Source of the DNA: Clostridiales bacterium
Lineage (GTDB): Bacteria > Bacillota > Clostridia > Oscillospirales > Oscillospiraceae
NCBI GenBank assembly: GCA_017577345.1
Contig: PITX01000050.1
Span: 1-8,194, forward strand
Direction of reading: 5' to 3'
DNA length: 8,194 bases
Made by a program: the position numbers and the translations under genes. This document shows, piece by piece, positions 1 to 6,285 of the stretch. How positions within the stretch are numbered: position 1 is the stretch's first letter; each line of letters begins with the position of its first letter. The notes beneath the pieces are model-generated. The model made no database searches. It saw only the letters and a program-made list of their open reading frames with translations, and was not told the origin of the DNA.

Positions 1-1680
1 TATCTGGTCGGCTCCCGAGGCTCTGTCGGATCGTCTTTGGTCGCGTTTATGTCCGGCATTACGGAGGTCAATTCTCTGCCGCCGCATTACCGCTGCCCGA
101 AGTGCAAATACTGCACCTTTGAGGTGCCGGAGGGCATCAACTGCGGTGCTGACCTGCCCGATGCCGTCTGCCCGGAATGCGGGGAAAAGCTGGATAAGGA
201 CGGCTTCAACATCCCGTTCGAGACCTTCCTCGGCTTCGGCGGTGACAAGGTGCCGGATATTGACCTGAACTTCTCCGGCGAGTACCAGTCCAAAGCGCAC
301 CAGTACTGCGTGGAAATGTTCGGCGCGAGCCATGTGTTCCGCGCAGGCACCATCGGAACGGTCGCGGACAAAACGGCGTTCGGCTATGTCAAAAAGTACC
401 TTGCAGAGCGCGATATGACCGTCAGCCGTGCGGAGGAAAACCGCTTGGCAGCCGGCTGCGTCGATGTACGCCGCACGACGGGTCAGCACCCCGGCGGTCT
501 GGTCGTTATCCCGCAGGAAAACGAGATATGGGATTTCTGCCCCGTGCAGCATCCTGCCGACGATATCCATACAGACATCATCACGACTCATTTTGAATAT
601 CACTCCATGGAGGGAAACCTCCTGAAGCTGGATATGCTCGGTCACGATGACCCGACGATGATCCGCATGATGGAGGACATCACAGGCGTGAACGCGCAGG
701 AAATCCCGCTGGATGATAAGGACACAATGTCCATTTTTACCTCCAGCAAGATCCTCGGCTATGAGAACGACCCGATTCTGACGAAGGTCGGCTCGGTCGG
801 TATTCCGGAGTTCGGCACGGGGTTCACACGCGGTATGCTGATGGACACCAAGCCGACCCAGTTTGATACCCTCATCCGTCTGTCCGGCTTCTCCCACGGC
901 ACGGATGTGTGGCTCGGCAACGCGAAGGATCTGATCCTGAGCGGCACGGCTACGGTCGGTCAGGCGATCGGCTGCCGTGACGACATCATGCTCTATCTGA
1001 TCAAATGCGGTATGCCGGAAAAGCGTGCCTTCAAGATCATGGAGGACGTCCGAAAGGGCAGAGGACTGCCGCCTGGTGCGGAGGAGGAAATGATCGCAGC
1101 GGGTGTGCCGGACTGGTACATCGGCTCGTGTAAGAAGATCCAGTATCTTTTCCCGAAGGCGCATGCCGCAGCCTATGTTATGATGGCGTTCCGCATCGCG
1201 TGGTTCAAGGTGCATGAGCCGTTGGCGTTCTATTCGGCTTATTTCTACCGCCGCAGTCAGAAGGATTCCTTCGATGCGGTGATGATGACCCACGGCATCG
1301 ACACGGTCAAGTCCCATATCAAGGCGATCTCCAACAATCCCGACCGGACGGCAAAGGATGATGACCTGCTGACGACCTTGGAGGTCTGCTACGAGTTTTA
1401 CTTACGCGGCTTTGACTTTGCCAATATGGATCTGTATGAATCTCATGCGACAAAATTCATTATCAAGGACGGTAAGCTCCTGCCGCCGTTCGTATCGGTC
1501 TCCGGTCTGGGAGAAACAGCGGCACTGGATATTATGGAGGGCAGAAAGGGGAAACACTTTATTTCCATTGAGGAGTTCTCCGATGCCTGCCCGAAGGTAT
1601 CCAAAACACATATCGAGAATCTGAAAGCGGCGGGTGCTTTCGGCGATCTGCCTGATAGCAGCCAGATCACGCTGTTCTAA
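1..1680 (+). CDS. polC: DNA polymerase III, PolC-type alpha subunit (C-terminal 559 residues; 5' end outside window)
   Basis: This is the replicative polymerase of low-GC Gram-positives, which adds nucleotides to the growing chromosome strand in the replisome. The reading frame is open from base 1, so the start and the N-terminal OB, PHP and exonuclease parts lie upstream. Residue numbers count from the first codon in the window. The opening segment, VGSRGSVGSS, is a conserved PolC core signature. A zinc-finger-like cluster follows, with C32/C35 and C57/C60 plus extra C38 and C48. The catalytic aspartates are D86 and D88 in PDIDLNFSGEYQ and D211 in LKLDMLGHDDPT. Their 123-residue spacing matches my recollection of Geobacillus PolC (D975/D1098). 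TTGQHPGG (159-166) and the FPKAHAAAYVMMAFRIAWFK block are also typical. The C-terminus QITLF (555-559) is a beta-clamp-binding pentapeptide. The visible length is what remains of a roughly 1440-residue PolC. No terminator is visible between its stop and the next promoter. The truncation is only the window edge. Confidence 0.97.
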   Translation, partial: YLVGSRGSVGSSLVAFMSGITEVNSLPPHYRCPKCKYCTFEVPEGINCGADLPDAVCPECGEKLDKDGFNIPFETFLGFGGDKVPDIDLNFSGEYQSKAHQYCVEMFGASHVFRAGTIGTVADKTAFGYVKKYLAERDMTVSRAEENRLAAGCVDVRRTTGQHPGGLVVIPQENEIWDFCPVQHPADDIHTDIITTHFEYHSMEGNLLKLDMLGHDDPTMIRMMEDITGVNAQEIPLDDKDTMSIFTSSKILGYENDPILTKVGSVGIPEFGTGFTRGMLMDTKPTQFDTLIRLSGFSHGTDVWLGNAKDLILSGTATVGQAIGCRDDIMLYLIKCGMPEKRAFKIMEDVRKGRGLPPGAEEEMIAAGVPDWYIGSCKKIQYLFPKAHAAAYVMMAFRIAWFKVHEPLAFYSAYFYRRSQKDSFDAVMMTHGIDTVKSHIKAISNNPDRTAKDDDLLTTLEVCYEFYLRGFDFANMDLYESHATKFIIKDGKLLPPFVSVSGLGETAALDIMEGRKGKHFISIEEFSDACPKVSKTHIENLKAAGAFGDLPDSSQITLF

Positions 1681-1688
1681 CAAAATTC

Positions 1689-1717
1689 TTGCTATTTTCT
1701 GTTAACTGCGCTATAAT
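1689..1717 (+). promoter_or_regulatory. SigA-type promoter for the nucleoside phosphorylase gene
   Basis: The -35 box is TTGCTA (1689-1694) and the -10 box is a perfect TATAAT (1712-1717), with an optimal 17-nt spacer. Transcription would begin near 1723-1725, giving a leader of about 30 nt before the ATG at 1753. The leader contains the Shine-Dalgarno AAGGGG (1738-1743), 9 nt from the start codon. The promoter sits in the gap just after polC, so the phosphorylase gene can be expressed independently of polC. No operator is recognisable. Confidence 0.8.
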
Positions 1718-1752
1718 TATCCTATCAAATCAAAAACAAGGGGTGTCATATC

Positions 1753-2523
1753 ATGCAAAAGCTCGAAAAACAGTTCCATATCCACTGCGTCGAGGGCGAT
1801 GTCGGCCGTTACTGCATCCTGCCCGGCGATCCCGGTCGCTGTGAGTCGATTGCGAAGCTCTTTGATAATCCCGTGCATGTTGCACAGAACCGCGAGTATA
1901 ATATCTACACCGGCACGCTGCTCGGCGAAAAGGTCAGTGTCTGCTCCACCGGTATCGGCGGTCCGTCCGCTTCGATCGCAATGGAAGAGCTGCACAACAT
2001 CGGCGCGGATACCTTCATCCGTGTCGGCACCTGCGGCGGCATCAATCTGGATGTCCAGTCCGGCGATATCGTCGTTGCGACCGGTGCCATCCGCTTTGAG
2101 CATACCTCCATGGAGTATGCGCCGATCGAATATCCGGCAGTTTCCAATCTGGATGTTGCCATCGCACTGCGTCAGGCTTCGCAGGCAATGGGTAAGCGTA
2201 CCCATGTCGGCGTCGTGCAGTGTAAGGATGCGTTCTACGGTCAGCACAGCCCTGCCAAAATGCCGGTTTCCTATGAGCTGCTCCAGAAATGGGAAGCATG
2301 GAAGCGCCTGGGCGTTCTTGCCAGCGAAATGGAATCTGCGGCACTGTTTGTCGTTGCAGATGCCCTGAAGTGCCGCTGCGGCTCCTGCTTCCATGTCATC
2401 TGGAATCAGGAACGCGAGGCTGCCGGTCTCGATCAGAAGATGAGCGAGGATACCTCCTCCGCTGTCCGCGTCGGCGTAGAAGCGCTGAAGCTCCTGATCG
2501 CACAGGACAAAGCTGCAAAATAA
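1753..2523 (+). CDS. udp: Uridine phosphorylase-type nucleoside phosphorylase
   Basis: This 256-residue cytosolic enzyme belongs to the PNP/UDP phosphorylase family 1. It probably cleaves uridine with phosphate into uracil and ribose-1-phosphate for pyrimidine salvage. Visible motifs in order are: GDPGR (25-29, phosphate loop), NREYN (46-50), the family signature from S65 to L80 (STGIGGPS, then an EEL ending), RVGTCGG (90-96, phosphate and ribose contacts), DAFYGQ (159-164, whose Gln matches the uracil-binding Gln166 of E. coli Udp), and EMES (192-195, ribose binding). The C-terminal IWNQERE block resembles Udp, and I do not see the Ser/Asp catalytic block of DeoD-type purine phosphorylases. 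One oddity is that the Arg two residues after the uracil-binding Gln in E. coli is replaced by Ser here, so base specificity is less certain than the fold. It has its own promoter and is followed 52 nt later by a small membrane protein gene. Confidence 0.87.
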   Translation: MQKLEKQFHIHCVEGDVGRYCILPGDPGRCESIAKLFDNPVHVAQNREYNIYTGTLLGEKVSVCSTGIGGPSASIAMEELHNIGADTFIRVGTCGGINLDVQSGDIVVATGAIRFEHTSMEYAPIEYPAVSNLDVAIALRQASQAMGKRTHVGVVQCKDAFYGQHSPAKMPVSYELLQKWEAWKRLGVLASEMESAALFVVADALKCRCGSCFHVIWNQEREAAGLDQKMSEDTSSAVRVGVEALKLLIAQDKAAK

Positions 2524-2540
2524 TCTCCCGGAACTTTTCG

Positions 2541-2554
2541 GACGCTACTGCGTC
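2541..2554 (+). other. Small hairpin between phosphorylase and membrane-protein genes
   Basis: GACGC (2541-2545) and GCGTC (2550-2554) form a perfect 5-bp stem with a TACT loop. There is no U-tract after it, so it is not an intrinsic terminator. It lies just upstream of the Shine-Dalgarno at 2561. It could affect mRNA processing or translation of the small gene, or it may be a chance structure. Confidence 0.35.
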
Positions 2555-2560
2555 AAATCA

Positions 2561-2570
2561 TAGGAGGTGA
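2561..2570 (+). promoter_or_regulatory. Near-perfect Shine-Dalgarno that sets the start of the small membrane protein
   Basis: TAGGAGGTGA is almost a full match to the 16S anti-Shine-Dalgarno. The AGGAGG core ends at 2567, eight nt before ATG 2576. A GTG at 2567 is in frame but overlaps the ribosome-binding core itself, so ATG 2576 is the sensible start. The match predicts efficient initiation. Confidence 0.8.
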
Positions 2571-2575
2571 GCATC

Positions 2576-2893
2576 ATGCGTCGTTATTGGTGGACTGTCT
2601 GGATCAAGGTCGCCGTACTGGCAGTGGTACTGCTGGTAGCGTTTTTCCTTGTCAAGAACTATGTGCATGGCTTCTTTGAGCCGTATCTGCTGGAAGAAAC
2701 AACCGTGGCAGAGGAAACCGAACCCGCAGAAGGCTCCGATCCCGTGAAGGCGATTTTTGAGAAGGTACAGGACAAACTCGGATTCCGCTTCCGTTACGAG
2801 GATATGATCTTTGACTATGCGAATGATTTCGCGCAGAACATGATGGAGGATTCCGAGGCGGAGCGCAACGCGATCAGCGAGCCGCTCTCCTGA
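2576..2893 (+). CDS. Small single-pass membrane protein of unknown function
   Basis: I do not recognise this 105-residue protein. After a short basic/aromatic N-terminus (MRRYWW) there is one hydrophobic segment at about residues 8-25 (VWIKVAVLAVVLLVAFFLV). This fits a signal anchor or uncleaved signal peptide. A lipobox Cys and a clear signal-peptidase site are absent. An acidic Glu/Thr/Pro-rich linker follows (about 37-53), then a probably helical, charged C-terminal region (about 54-95) containing Phe/Tyr/Arg clusters. By the positive-inside rule the C-terminal region would face outside. The gene starts 52 nt after the phosphorylase stop, with no promoter visible between them, so the two are probably cotranscribed. 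It ends in tandem stops (TGA TAA) just before a terminator. The near-consensus ribosome-binding site and coherent topology support a real gene, but its function cannot be inferred from context. Confidence 0.8.
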   Translation: MRRYWWTVWIKVAVLAVVLLVAFFLVKNYVHGFFEPYLLEETTVAEETEPAEGSDPVKAIFEKVQDKLGFRFRYEDMIFDYANDFAQNMMEDSEAERNAISEPLS

Positions 2894-2903
2894 TAAGAAA
2901 TGA

Positions 2904-2937
2904 CAGCCCTGCCGATCATCGGCAGGGCTGCGGATTT
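2904..2937 (+). terminator. Intrinsic terminator after the udp-membrane protein unit
   Basis: Bases 2904-2930 form an almost perfect palindrome: 13-nt arms (CAGCCCTGCCGAT and its complement) around a single central base at 2917. In RNA the innermost pairs would open to give a 3-5 nt loop. The T-tract is short (ATTTTA, 2934-2939), so efficiency may be moderate. It separates this unit from the alaS promoter, whose -35 box begins at 2943. Confidence 0.75.
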
Positions 2938-2942
2938 TACTG

Positions 2943-2971
2943 TTGACAATCGGTGCGTTTCCTGCTAAAAT
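2943..2971 (+). promoter_or_regulatory. Consensus SigA-type promoter for alaS
   Basis: The -35 box is a perfect TTGACA (2943-2948) and the -10 box is TAAAAT (2966-2971), with a 17-nt spacer and a TGC extended -10 element (2963-2965). Transcription is predicted to begin around 2977-2979, immediately before the first stem of the T-box leader. The strong promoter fits a gene controlled mainly by downstream attenuation. Confidence 0.88.
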
Positions 2972-2977
2972 GACCAT

Positions 2978-3207
2978 GTAAAATGCGAAATATGCGTTGA
3001 GGAAGCTAATCCGTGCGGAAGGCGACAGCGATTGGGGAAACGGTGCAAGCCCCATTGCCGGAAACACGGACTGCCACTTCCGAGCCGCCTGCGACGAGCA
3101 GGACGCCTCATCTGCGTTATCGGATGACCAAGATGCCGCGTTTGCGGCAATTAGGGTGGTACCGCGACTGACCTCGCCCCTATGACCGGGGTGGGGTATA
3201 TTTTTTT
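2978..3207 (+). promoter_or_regulatory. Alanine T-box riboswitch leader of alaS
   Basis: This leader reads the charging state of tRNA-Ala and lets transcription enter alaS when uncharged tRNA accumulates. The universal T-box AGGGTGGTACCGCG is at 3153-3166. Its UGGU (3157-3160) pairs with the ACCA end of tRNA-Ala. In Stem I, GGAAG (3001-3005) pairs with CTTCC (3077-3081), flanked by a GA-type kink-turn (TGA at 2998-3000 and GA at 3082-3083). The specifier loop carries GCC (3073-3075), an alanine codon, followed by A. Above it TCCGTG (3010-3015) pairs with CACGGA (3065-3070). The distal part has AGCGA and GGTGCAAG, which match the interlocked T-loops that contact the tRNA elbow. Downstream hairpins are CCTGC/GCAGG (3088-3102) and GCCGC/GCGGC (3135-3148). 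A possible antiterminator pairs 3152-3156 with 3178-3182 and 3164-3167 with 3174-3177, excluding the terminator. The fold was worked out by hand, so the base of Stem I is uncertain. Confidence 0.95.
3171..3207 (+). terminator. T-box-controlled intrinsic terminator upstream of alaS
   Basis: Bases 3171-3180 pair along their whole length with 3188-3197, giving 10 bp including two G-U wobbles, around the loop TATGACC. The stem is followed by TATA and a run of seven T (3201-3207). The 5' arm includes CGCCCC, which is also needed by the antiterminator that pairs with the T-box, so the two folds exclude each other. This marks control at transcription. The alaS Shine-Dalgarno lies beyond it at 3212-3216. 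Confidence 0.92.
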
Positions 3208-3224
3208 ATCCGGAGGATGAATCC

Positions 3225-5864
3225 ATGGCAAAGAAAAAGTACGGCGTAAACGAACTGCGCGAGATGTTCCTGTCTTATTTTGAGAGCAAGGGTCATCTGC
3301 GTCTTCCCAGCTTTCCGCTGGTTCCCCAGCATGATAAGTCCATCCTGCTCATCAACGCAGGCATGACCCCGATGAAGCCCTATTTCACGGGTGAGGAAGA
3401 GCCTCCCCGTCACCGCGTCTGCACCTGTCAGAAGTGCATCCGCACGGGCGACATCGACAATATCGGCAAAACTGCCCGTCACGGCACCTATTTTGAGATG
3501 CTGGGCAACTTCTCCTTCGGAGACTATTTCAAGTCCGAAGCCCTGCACTGGTGCTGGGAATTTCTGACCGAGGTCTGCGGACTGGAAAAGGATCGCCTGT
3601 ATCCGTCTATCTATTTGGATGACGAGCAGGCATTCGAGGTCTGGAACAAGGAGATCGGCGTTCCCGCCGACCGCATCTTCCGCTTCGGCAAGGAGGACAA
3701 CTTCTGGGAGCACGGCTCCGGTCCGTGCGGTCCCTGCTCCGAGGTCTATTATGACCGCGGCGAGAAGTACGGCTGCGGCAAGCCCGACTGCACCGTCGGC
3801 TGTGACTGCGACCGTTATATGGAAGTCTGGAACAATGTCTTCTCCCAGTTTGACAACGACGGCAAGGGCAACTATACCGAGCTGAAGCAGAAGAACATCG
3901 ATACCGGCATGGGTCTGGAGCGTCTGGCAGTTGTCTGCCAGGAGGTCGATTCCCTGTTCGATGTCGATACTGTGATGAATATCACGCACAAGGTCACCGA
4001 GCTGACCGGCGCCTCCTACGGCAAGAGCCACAAGATGGATGTCTCTCTGCGTGTCATCACTGACCATATCCGTTCTGCGACCTTCCTGATCTGTGACGGC
4101 GTTCTGCCCTCCAATGAAGGCAGAGGCTATGTCCTGCGCCGTCTGCTGCGCCGCGCTGCCCGTCACGGCAAGCTGCTTGGTGTCAACAAGCCCTTCCTGT
4201 TCGAGGTCGTGGATACGGTCGTGCACGAGAACGAGTGCCAGTATCCCGAGCTGCGCGAAAAGCAGGCGTATATCACCCGCGTCATCAAGACAGAGGAAGA
4301 AAACTTCTGCAAGACGATCGACGGCGGCATGAAGATTTTTGCCGATATGCTCGAAAGCCACAAAGCAAAGGGCGAAACGGTATTCTCCGGCGCAGATGCG
4401 TTCAAGCTTTATGACACCTACGGCTTCCCGATCGACCTGACGATCGAAATGGTCGATGAAGTCGGCATGAGTGTCGATGAGGAAGAATTTGCTAAGCAGA
4501 TGCAGGAGCAGAAGGTGCGTGCAAGAGAGGCCCGTAAGGCAATGGGCGATCTCGGCTGGGCAGGCATCGAATTTGGCAAGGAAGTGCCGGAAAGCAAGTT
4601 TGTCGGCTACGACACCCTGACGGCAGACGGCAAGGTCGTTGCGATCATCTCCAATGATGAGCTGTGCGGCTCTGTTTCCGAGGGCATGGACGCGGTCATC
4701 GTGCTGGATCAGACCCCAATGTATGCGGAAATGGGCGGTCAGGTCGGCGACCACGGCATTCTCACCGCGGACGGTGTGGAATTCCTTGTGGACGATGTGC
4801 AGAAGAACAAGGGCGGCAAGTATATGCACTACGGCAAGGTCATGAAGGGTGCGATCGCGCTGGGTAACACGCTGACTGCAACGGTCGATGCAGACCGCCG
4901 CAACGCGATCTGCCGTGCGCATACGGCAACGCATTTGCTCCAGACGGCACTTATCCGCGTACTGGGCGACCACTGCCATCAGGCAGGCTCTCTGGTCGAG
5001 CCGGATCATCTGCGCTTTGACTTTACGCATTTCTCCGCCGTTTCCGAGGAGGAAATGCAGAAGATCAACGATGAGGTCATGGACATGGTGCTCTGCGGCA
5101 CGGATGTGGATACGCTCGTCCTGCCGATCGAGGAAGCAAAGAAGCTTGGCGCGACGGCACTGTTCGGCGAAAAGTACGGCGCGACCGTCCGTGTGGTCAG
5201 GATGGGCGAGGATTCTCTGGAATTCTGCGGCGGCACGCATCTGAGCAATACTGCCAAGGTCGGTCCGTTCCGCGTCCAGTCCGAGGCTTCCGTCGCATCC
5301 GGCGTGCGCCGTATCGAGGCCTATACCGGTAAGCGCGTCCTTGCGCAGATGGAGAGCTTCAACCGCACCATTCTGACGGCGGCGGAGGAGCTGAAAACCA
5401 CGCCGAAGGATCTGCTTTCCCGTGCGCATGGCGTTATGGCGGAGGTCAAGGAGCTCAAGCAGGATGTGGACCGCATGAAGGACAAGCTGCTCGGCGGCGA
5501 TATCGAGCGCGTTCTGTTCTCTGCAAAGACGGTGAACGGTCTGCGTGTGCTGACGGCACTGCGTGACGATCTTGCGCCGAACGATCTGCGCAAAATGGGC
5601 GATCAGCTCCGTGACAGAGCGGACGATGTGGTCGCAGTCCTTGCAAGCACACAGGGTGAAAAGATCACGATCCTTGCCGTCTGCGGCAAGGATGCCGTGG
5701 CAAGAGGCGTCAAGGCAGGTCTGCTCGTCAAGGAGGTCTGTGCGTCATGCGGCGGCTCCGGCGGCGGCAAGCCCGATTCCGCGATGGGCGGCGGCAAGGA
5801 GATCAACAAGCTGGACGATGCGCTGGCGCTGGTCGACGACTTCGTCTGCACGAATGCGAAATAA
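3225..5864 (+). CDS. alaS: Alanine--tRNA ligase
   Basis: This 879-residue cytosolic class II synthetase attaches alanine to tRNA-Ala and edits mischarged Ser/Gly. Its length fits the family (E. coli about 875). The N-terminal catalytic domain carries INAGMTPMKPYF, class II motif 2 starting at R85 (RHGTYFEMLGNFSFGDYF) and motif 3 (GMGLER, 228-233). A Cys-rich loop (C184, C189, C193, C195) precedes DRYMEVWNNVF. In the tRNA-recognition part, N297 and D404 probably correspond to the Asn/Asp pair that reads the G3:U70 base pair. The editing domain has the zinc ligands H566 and H570 (HTATH) and C668 and H672 (CGGTH). A coiled-coil stretch (about 715-770) leads to the C-Ala domain with SCGGSGGG and a Gly-rich end. 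The ATG at 3225 has GGAGG eight nt upstream. Expression is governed by the T-box leader, and the downstream HIT gene follows after 11 nt. Confidence 0.98.
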   Translation: MAKKKYGVNELREMFLSYFESKGHLRLPSFPLVPQHDKSILLINAGMTPMKPYFTGEEEPPRHRVCTCQKCIRTGDIDNIGKTARHGTYFEMLGNFSFGDYFKSEALHWCWEFLTEVCGLEKDRLYPSIYLDDEQAFEVWNKEIGVPADRIFRFGKEDNFWEHGSGPCGPCSEVYYDRGEKYGCGKPDCTVGCDCDRYMEVWNNVFSQFDNDGKGNYTELKQKNIDTGMGLERLAVVCQEVDSLFDVDTVMNITHKVTELTGASYGKSHKMDVSLRVITDHIRSATFLICDGVLPSNEGRGYVLRRLLRRAARHGKLLGVNKPFLFEVVDTVVHENECQYPELREKQAYITRVIKTEEENFCKTIDGGMKIFADMLESHKAKGETVFSGADAFKLYDTYGFPIDLTIEMVDEVGMSVDEEEFAKQMQEQKVRAREARKAMGDLGWAGIEFGKEVPESKFVGYDTLTADGKVVAIISNDELCGSVSEGMDAVIVLDQTPMYAEMGGQVGDHGILTADGVEFLVDDVQKNKGGKYMHYGKVMKGAIALGNTLTATVDADRRNAICRAHTATHLLQTALIRVLGDHCHQAGSLVEPDHLRFDFTHFSAVSEEEMQKINDEVMDMVLCGTDVDTLVLPIEEAKKLGATALFGEKYGATVRVVRMGEDSLEFCGGTHLSNTAKVGPFRVQSEASVASGVRRIEAYTGKRVLAQMESFNRTILTAAEELKTTPKDLLSRAHGVMAEVKELKQDVDRMKDKLLGGDIERVLFSAKTVNGLRVLTALRDDLAPNDLRKMGDQLRDRADDVVAVLASTQGEKITILAVCGKDAVARGVKAGLLVKEVCASCGGSGGGKPDSAMGGGKEINKLDDALALVDDFVCTNAK

Positions 5865-5868
5865 GGAG
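5863..5868 (+). promoter_or_regulatory. Shine-Dalgarno of the HIT gene overlapping the alaS stop codon
   Basis: The alaS stop TAA (5862-5864) runs directly into GGAGA, so AAGGAG (5863-5868) shares two bases with the stop codon. The ATG at 5876 is 7 nt further on. This arrangement favours reinitiation by ribosomes finishing alaS and supports translational coupling. It also settles ATG 5876 as the start, against an upstream in-frame extension inside alaS. Confidence 0.8.
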
Positions 5869-5875
5869 AAATAGT

Positions 5876-6214
5876 ATGGATAACTGTATTTTCTGTAAGA
5901 TCATTGCGGGGGAGATCCCCTCGAAGAAGGTCTATGAGGACGAGCTTTGCTATGCGTTTTACGATATTCAGCCCCTGGCACCGCAGCATTTTCTTGTTGT
6001 GCCGAAGGCGCATCTGAGCGCGGCAAATGAAATTACCGAGGACAATGCCGCTTTGGTCGGTCACATCTTCGCGGTCATCAGCAAGCTGACGGCGGAGCTC
6101 GGCTTCTCCGATGGCTACCGTGTTGTCACCAACTGCGGTGAGGATGCCGGTCAGACGGTGAAGCACCTGCATTTCCATGTACTCGGCGGCAAAACGCTGG
6201 GCAGCTTCAACTGA
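5876..6214 (+). CDS. HIT-family (HinT-like) nucleotide phosphoramidase/hydrolase
   Basis: This 112-residue cytosolic protein belongs to the histidine-triad family. These enzymes hydrolyse the P-N or P-O bond of AMP conjugates such as adenosine 5'-phosphoramidate and aminoacyl-adenylates. The N-terminus CIFCKIIAGEIPS is the classic HinT opening, with C4 and C7 as the zinc pair found in many bacterial members. The body contains FYDIQPLAPQHFLVVPK (28-44). The active-site triad HLHFHVLGG begins at H97, and H99, the middle His, would be the nucleophile by analogy with HINT1. The C-terminal GKTLGSF is also typical. Length matches the family (about 110-120). It starts 11 nt after alaS with an overlapping Shine-Dalgarno and no promoter between, so it should be cotranscribed with alaS under the alanine T-box. 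The in vivo substrate is unknown. Confidence 0.94.
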   Translation: MDNCIFCKIIAGEIPSKKVYEDELCYAFYDIQPLAPQHFLVVPKAHLSAANEITEDNAALVGHIFAVISKLTAELGFSDGYRVVTNCGEDAGQTVKHLHFHVLGGKTLGSFN

Positions 6215-6218
6215 TATT

Positions 6219-6258
6219 CCGAAGGGACGGGGTAAGACCCGTCCCTTTCGGTGTTTTT
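6219..6258 (+). terminator. Intrinsic terminator after the alaS-HIT operon
   Basis: GGGACGGG (6224-6231) pairs perfectly with CCCGTCCC (6238-6245) around a 6-nt loop. The stem extends outward through A-T pairs and, with one bulged T at 6248, through CCG/CGG at 6219-6221 and 6249-6251. TGTTTTTA (6252-6259) supplies the U-tract. It lies 4 nt after the HIT stop codon and only 27 nt before the comEC start, so alaS-HIT transcripts should mostly end here. Confidence 0.9.
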
Positions 6259-6271
6259 ACTGAACGATCGT

Positions 6272-6280
6272 AAGGGGGTG
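6272..6280 (+). promoter_or_regulatory. Shine-Dalgarno deciding the GTG start of comEC
   Basis: AAGGGGGTG (6272-6280) lies about six nt before GTG 6286. The comEC frame is closed upstream by an in-frame TAA at 6271-6273, and no other start codon lies between. The ATG at 6284 overlaps the GTG but is in a different frame. GTG 6286 is therefore the only well-placed start. Confidence 0.75.
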
Positions 6281-6285
6281 CGGAT

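Noticed and set aside
37..39. TTG at 37 as a start of the polC fragment.
   Set aside because: The frame is open from base 1, and the preceding codons encode the conserved PolC segment VGSRGSVGSS. The gene is simply cut by the window edge.
1681..1752. Possible terminator of polC in the gap before the phosphorylase gene.
   Set aside because: I could find no GC-rich hairpin followed by a T-run there. The region is AT-rich and explained by the promoter at 1689-1717.
3774..3809. Cys-rich loop of AlaRS (C184, C189, C193, C195) as a possible novel metal site.
   Set aside because: Many AlaRS proteins carry a CxxxxC...CDCDR-type segment just before the conserved EVWN block, so this is family variation rather than a new insertion.
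3180..5429. A 749-codon open frame on the minus strand opposite alaS, with further long antisense frames at 1717-2394 (opposite the phosphorylase), 5603-6178 and 6523-6996.
   Set aside because: The overlapping + strand genes are certain. The antisense translations are Leu/His/Asp/Arg-rich without any recognisable domain. Such frames arise from the strong third-position C/G bias of the sense genes. I saw no promoter or ribosome-binding site that would support them.
5747..5875. Upstream in-frame extension of the HIT gene from an ATG at 5747 inside alaS.
   Set aside because: It would add 43 Arg/Gly-rich residues that are the out-of-frame shadow of the alaS C-terminus. ATG 5876 has a good Shine-Dalgarno and gives the standard HIT N-terminus.
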